Under the pieces are notes generated by a model. It did not search any database, was not told the origin of the DNA, and worked only from the letters and a program-made list of their open reading frames with translations. 64,000 bases of DNA from Salinimicrobium gaetbulicola (GTDB taxonomy: Bacteria > Bacteroidota > Bacteroidia > Flavobacteriales > Flavobacteriaceae): assembly GCF_042676025.1 (NCBI RefSeq), contig NZ_JBHTJP010000032.1, forward strand, positions 1,054,001 to 1,118,000. Reading direction: 5' to 3'. The position numbers and the translations under genes are program-made. Below are positions 60,512-64,000 of the stretch, piece by piece (the first letter of the stretch is position 1; every line of letters begins with the position of its first letter).

Positions 60512-63196
60512 TCAACCGGTATTTTTTAGCCCACTTGCAAGGGCCGTGGTGATTTGAAGCAGGTGAGTGACTAAATTGTCATCTTCTGTACGGTCCTGAG
60601 ATTTTCTCCATTCCTCAAGATATTTGATCTGTAACCTGTGCAGGGAGTTCAATACATCCTTTCTCCGGTCAAGATTATCAAGTAAACTTTGTCTTCTTTC
60701 CTCACGCTCCATTTCAAACATGTCTGCGACCTCTTCAAGTCCTTTTTCATGTTCGGTTTGAATAAAGGAAGTTAATTCAGTTCTTACTTCAGGATCCTGG
60801 ACGAGAGAAGCGTAGGCTTCCATCACATCAGGTTCCGCATTCATTAAGTTTGTTTCCACCTGGATCAAAACATACCTGAAAAAAGGCCATTCCTGGGAAA
60901 CGTTTTTCAGTTGTTGATAATGTTCAGGATTTTCAGATTTTAATCTCTGTAAGGCGGAGCCTAATCCATACCAACCGGTAATATTAAAGCGGGATTGATT
61001 CCAGCTGAACACCCACGGTATAGCTCTTAAATCATTAAGTGTCCTGGTGCCGGTACGTCTTGCCGGACGGGAACCGATCTTACTCAATTCCAGAACGTCT
61101 ATCGGGGTGGCTTCTCCATAAAAAGTAAGGAAAGAAGGGTGCGCTATTAATTCCTGGTATTTCTCTCTGGAGTATTCTGCCAATTGTCTAAGCGCTTCTA
61201 TAGGAAAATTTTCTTTAGTGGACGGATACAGGCGGTTTCCGGTTTGTAACGCAGTTCCTGAAAGCAACATTTCAAGATTATAAGTAGCGGTAAGCATATT
61301 GGCAAATTGCTGAGCAATAGTTTCGCCCTGTACAGTTAGTTTGATCTCTCCGCTCATGCTTCCAGAAGGCATACTTTCAAGAAAACGGTGGTACTTACCA
61401 CCACCTCTACTAATGGTTCCCCCAATTCCGTGGAAAAAACATAGTTCTACTCCATGTTTGTCTGCAGTCTCTGTAAGTGCTTTCTCAGCCCGATAAATAT
61501 TCCATCGACTGGCAAGTATTCCGCCGTCTTTATTACTGTCGCTGTAACCTAGCATGACCTCCTGAGTTCTTTTCTCTTTCCCGGGATAGGAAGGATGGCT
61601 AAGGAAAGATTCCAAAATTTCTCCCGATACTAAAAGGTCATCAATGGTCTCAAATAATGGAACCACCTGAAAGGTCTCCCTGTCAATACCCACTTCTCTA
61701 AAAAACAGATAAACTACAAGAAGATCGCTCAGCTGTCTCGTCATACTTACAATGAAGGATCCTACTCCCTGGGGACCGAATTTGTCTGTATGCTTTTTCA
61801 CTACCTTATAACTTTCAAGCACCTTGTCGGCTTCTGGCCCAAAAGACTTTCCAGCAATGGCAAAAGGCCGCGGATTTTTTAATTCTTCAGAAATAAATTT
61901 CACCCGCTCCTCTTCGCTCCAGGTTCTGTATTCGGGAAGCTCAGGCAAGGTATGGCTAAGGATCTGCTCCAGGGCTTTATCGTGAAACTCACTATTTTGT
62001 CTAATATCCAAGCGGGCCAGGTGAAATCCAAAACATTGAACCATACGTTCAACTGGAAAAAGGAGATCTTCTGCGATTTTTTTAGCTCCTATCTCCAAAA
62101 GGCTTTCCCTTAATAAATTTAGGTCCTCAGTAAGATCCTGAGGTCTGTTGTAAATAAATTTATCCGGAGAAGGTCCCTCCATGGTGTGTTCCAGCTGAAG
62201 AAGAAGAAGACTTACAAATTGTCTCCAGGGCTCATATGGATTTCGAGAAAGAACGTGCTGTCCAGCTTCTCCCAGTTCCTTAGTTTTATCATTTATGGCT
62301 TCCTGCAAACCGGCTGTGACCTTATTACGTATTCCGGAAAAACTTATTGCCGCAGCCAGTCGCTCCAGTTCACCATGCACCAGATCTAGCGCAGTCTTTC
62401 TATGTTCGATCAAAGTCGATTTGGTGACAGAGGCGGTCACATAGGGATGACCATCGCGATCTCCACCCACCCAGGTACCGAATTCAAGAGTCGGAAAGCA
62501 AAGATTCTCAGGAGTAAAGCCCATGTCAAGCCAACTCTGCTTCAATTGGATATCACTTTTCCTCAACGCCTGAGGAAAAACTTTACTATAATAGTGAACT
62601 ACGTTGCGCCTCTCCATCTCCACGGTTGGCTTTTTAAGATATACCTCTCCCGTACGCCACCATCTTTCAAGCAGCGTCTTAATATCGTCGGCAACTACTT
62701 TTCGCTCAATAAAAGAGTAGGAGGTATTCTCGAGCTTTATCAGGTTTAAGTAGATTTCCCTATGAAGTTCAAGTATTGAAATCCTCTTTGTTTCTGTCGG
62801 GTGTGCAGTTAGTACAGGGATCAACTTTACTTTTTTGATGATCTCCTGCATTTGCTCTTCGCTTAGTCCCTTATCTTTCCAGCGGTGAAAAGTTTCACTC
62901 CAGGAACCCCTTATAGCTTTCATGCCGGTACTGTCTGTAAGTTTTCGGCGGTATTGCACTGCTCCATTTTCTTCAACCAGATTCATAAGCTGGAGATAAA
63001 TACTCAACACCTGGGTTTGTTTTTTTTCCAGGGCAATATTTGTTGAAATCGTATCTTTAAGGTCATCATACCTGGTTAGTATATTGGCCAGTTCATGCTC
63101 ACCAAGGTCATTCAGGACTTCCTGGAAGCAATCGGTGAGAAATTGCATATCCCTGTCTATTTTTTGAAATGCCTTATTTTGTGTGTTTTCTGCCAT
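60512..63196 (-). CDS. ppc: Phosphoenolpyruvate carboxylase
   Basis: This 894-residue enzyme carboxylates phosphoenolpyruvate to oxaloacetate and so refills the citric acid cycle. The catalytic region around VLTAHPTETKRIS near residues 129-141 carries the active-site histidine. WVGGDRDGHPYVT lies near 240-252, a FHGIGGTISRGGG-type loop near 595-607, and the C-terminal end is ASGLKNTG. The FHGxGGxxxRGGG loop and its lysine/arginine neighbours are intact. The gene is monocistronic and convergent with the GT2 gene. The oxaloacetate would be a substrate of the aspartate aminotransferase encoded elsewhere in the window. Confidence 0.95.
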   Translation of the reverse strand: MAENTQNKAFQKIDRDMQFLTDCFQEVLNDLGEHELANILTRYDDLKDTISTNIALEKKQTQVLSIYLQLMNLVEENGAVQYRRKLTDSTGMKAIRGSWSETFHRWKDKGLSEEQMQEIIKKVKLIPVLTAHPTETKRISILELHREIYLNLIKLENTSYSFIERKVVADDIKTLLERWWRTGEVYLKKPTVEMERRNVVHYYSKVFPQALRKSDIQLKQSWLDMGFTPENLCFPTLEFGTWVGGDRDGHPYVTASVTKSTLIEHRKTALDLVHGELERLAAAISFSGIRNKVTAGLQEAINDKTKELGEAGQHVLSRNPYEPWRQFVSLLLLQLEHTMEGPSPDKFIYNRPQDLTEDLNLLRESLLEIGAKKIAEDLLFPVERMVQCFGFHLARLDIRQNSEFHDKALEQILSHTLPELPEYRTWSEEERVKFISEELKNPRPFAIAGKSFGPEADKVLESYKVVKKHTDKFGPQGVGSFIVSMTRQLSDLLVVYLFFREVGIDRETFQVVPLFETIDDLLVSGEILESFLSHPSYPGKEKRTQEVMLGYSDSNKDGGILASRWNIYRAEKALTETADKHGVELCFFHGIGGTISRGGGKYHRFLESMPSGSMSGEIKLTVQGETIAQQFANMLTATYNLEMLLSGTALQTGNRLYPSTKENFPIEALRQLAEYSREKYQELIAHPSFLTFYGEATPIDVLELSKIGSRPARRTGTRTLNDLRAIPWVFSWNQSRFNITGWYGLGSALQRLKSENPEHYQQLKNVSQEWPFFRYVLIQVETNLMNAEPDVMEAYASLVQDPEVRTELTSFIQTEHEKGLEEVADMFEMEREERRQSLLDNLDRRKDVLNSLHRLQIKYLEEWRKSQDRTEDDNLVTHLLQITTALASGLKNTG

Positions 63197-63673
63197 TTTT
63201 CAAATAAGTTTATTCCTACAATTTACTGAATGGCTTGACGAATAAAAAGAAGAAGAGCCTATAATCACTCAAAAATCTAAGGAAACGTTTTCGTGATTTT
63301 TAACATCTTCAGAAATTTATCACACACATAAATATCTAATACTCTGATGTTTACTTTTGGTTATTTATTCTCGCGTTAGTATAAATCGCTAAAAAAACTG
63401 CATTAGGTTGAATAAATTTCGTTTTGAAGTTTAAGAAAAATGATGTTATTAGAAGAGATGATTCGCAATATGTAACTACATATTATGAACCTTTGTACTT
63501 TTTTGGCACTTGATTTTATAGATAAAACGCAAAGAAGACATTTTCAGAGTTACCTTTATGCTTCCTTCGATTGCAAATGGAGAATTTATAGCAGCCCTTG
63601 TCCAACCAATAAATCTCTAACTCCATATGGTATATTCATTGGAAAATAAAACACAGGAAATTAGAAATATCTC
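63197..63673. other. Gene-poor region upstream of ppc
   Basis: 477 AT-rich bases without a supported gene or RNA. A TTTGTACTTTTTTGG stretch near 63490 resembles promoter parts but lacks a matching gene. The right part may include further decayed glycosyltransferase sequence; similarity there (from about 63641) is too weak to claim. Confidence 0.5.
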
Positions 63674-63728
63674 AGGAAAGGATTAATACCAAAGCCTATA
63701 TCCCAATGCCTGATAGTACAAAATAAAA
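63674..63728 (+). pseudogene. Decayed copy of the 3' end of the GT2 gene
   Basis: About 55 bases match the last codons and stop region of the GT2 gene (60342-60397), with about 80% identity and two or three single-base gaps. The peptide RKGLIPKPIS corresponds to RKGFNSKPIS, and TGATAGT followed by a near-identical CAAAATAAAA stretch lies at both ends. The frame is broken. It is probably a remnant of a duplicated or replaced glycosyltransferase gene on the other side of ppc. Confidence 0.6.
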
Positions 63729-63747
63729 CGCTATATAAAAGTGCTTG

Positions 63748-63915
63748 TTAAACCTTATTCACTTCTAACTCTACAAAGAACTTGTCAATAGCGTAGAGTT
63801 CAGTTTTTTTAGAATTCTCATTACGGTTTTTCACTAATTTCCCTTCTTTAGAGATGATTTCCATTTGCTCATGATCGGGCAGGCTCAAGAATTCCTGTAG
63901 GGTTATTCGTTCCAT
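63748..63915 (-). CDS. Small protein of unknown function (55 residues)
   Basis: The reverse strand has an ATG at 63915 and a stop at 63748, giving 55 residues that begin MERITLQEFLSLPDHEQMEI. The amphipathic helical start, LxEFLxLPDHEQ, and the end YAIDKFFVELEV suggest a folded small cytosolic protein. I do not recognise a named family, although small Bacteroidota proteins with a similar start feel familiar. It has no signal peptide or membrane segment. No partner gene can be assigned so near the window edge. Confidence 0.6.
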   Translation of the reverse strand: MERITLQEFLSLPDHEQMEIISKEGKLVKNRNENSKKTELYAIDKFFVELEVNKV

Positions 63916-64000
63916 TTCAATAAATTTTTAGAGTGTTGATTTTCAGATGATTCAAGTTACATCTTCTTATAATCCAGCCTCTTAAATTCAAGCTAAAAAA

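Noticed and set aside
1..64000. tRNA, rRNA, insertion sequences, prophage or attachment sites
   Set aside because: I looked for cloverleaf-like arms, transposase or integrase frames and flanking repeats in all spacers and saw none that I could support.

Overview
The window looks like a chromosomal segment of a marine member of the Flavobacteriaceae (Bacteroidota), plausibly close to Gramella/Christiangramia or a neighbouring genus; the genus is inference. The evidence is the type IX secretion system (T9SS) genes, giant surface proteins with T9SS type A C-terminal signals, TAnnTTTG -7 promoter motifs, mostly weak Shine-Dalgarno signals, a short RpoD without region 1.1, a Na+-pumping NADH dehydrogenase (NqrA), an AccD without its zinc ribbon, and a moderate-to-low GC content. 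The sequence contains one assembly gap of 165 N (18097-18261), inside a tandem repeat.

Layout. 1-6.4 kb: partial nqrA, a divergent group of T9SS plug-family protein, DUF3667 membrane protein and ApaG, a convergent NRDE/TANGO2-like gene, then pruA. 6.6-31.3 kb: the dominant accessory feature, three consecutive giant genes (about 3331, 2375 and 2339 residues) for secreted surface proteins. Their N-terminal parts differ (Ig-like repeats; an HYR array with near-identical 237-bp units; HYR plus SprB repeats). They share a C-terminal half made of LamG, a conserved module of about 570 residues with no function I can name, and a T9SS sorting domain. 31.3-37.4 kb: rsmG, a fatty-acid desaturase, an aspartate aminotransferase and a trkA-trkH potassium-uptake operon. 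37.4-42.2 kb: menG/ubiE, porT, a SpoU-type RNA methyltransferase and tamL. 42.2-52.2 kb: housekeeping genes fbaA, accD, rpsO, pnp, rpoD, rpe, a YpdA-like reductase without a canonical start codon, and tex. 52.4-63.9 kb: a small unknown gene, selO, an AraC-type regulator, a 44-residue membrane peptide, a four-gene cassette (receiver-only response regulator, YaiO-like outer-membrane protein, membrane-anchored helical-repeat protein, family 2 glycosyltransferase), ppc, a decayed copy of the glycosyltransferase 3' end, and a small unknown gene.

How it fits together. The plug-family protein and PorT belong to the T9SS, and TamL belongs to outer-membrane assembly. The three giant proteins carry the signals for T9SS export, so the window holds cargo and part of its export machinery, though not in one operon. 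The 56.4-60.4 kb cassette looks like a compact polysaccharide synthesis and export unit under receiver-domain control. The best candidates for undescribed biology are the shared C-terminal module and cysteine-rich block of the giant proteins, the compact YaiO/helical-repeat/GT2 cassette, and the structured leader of pnp.
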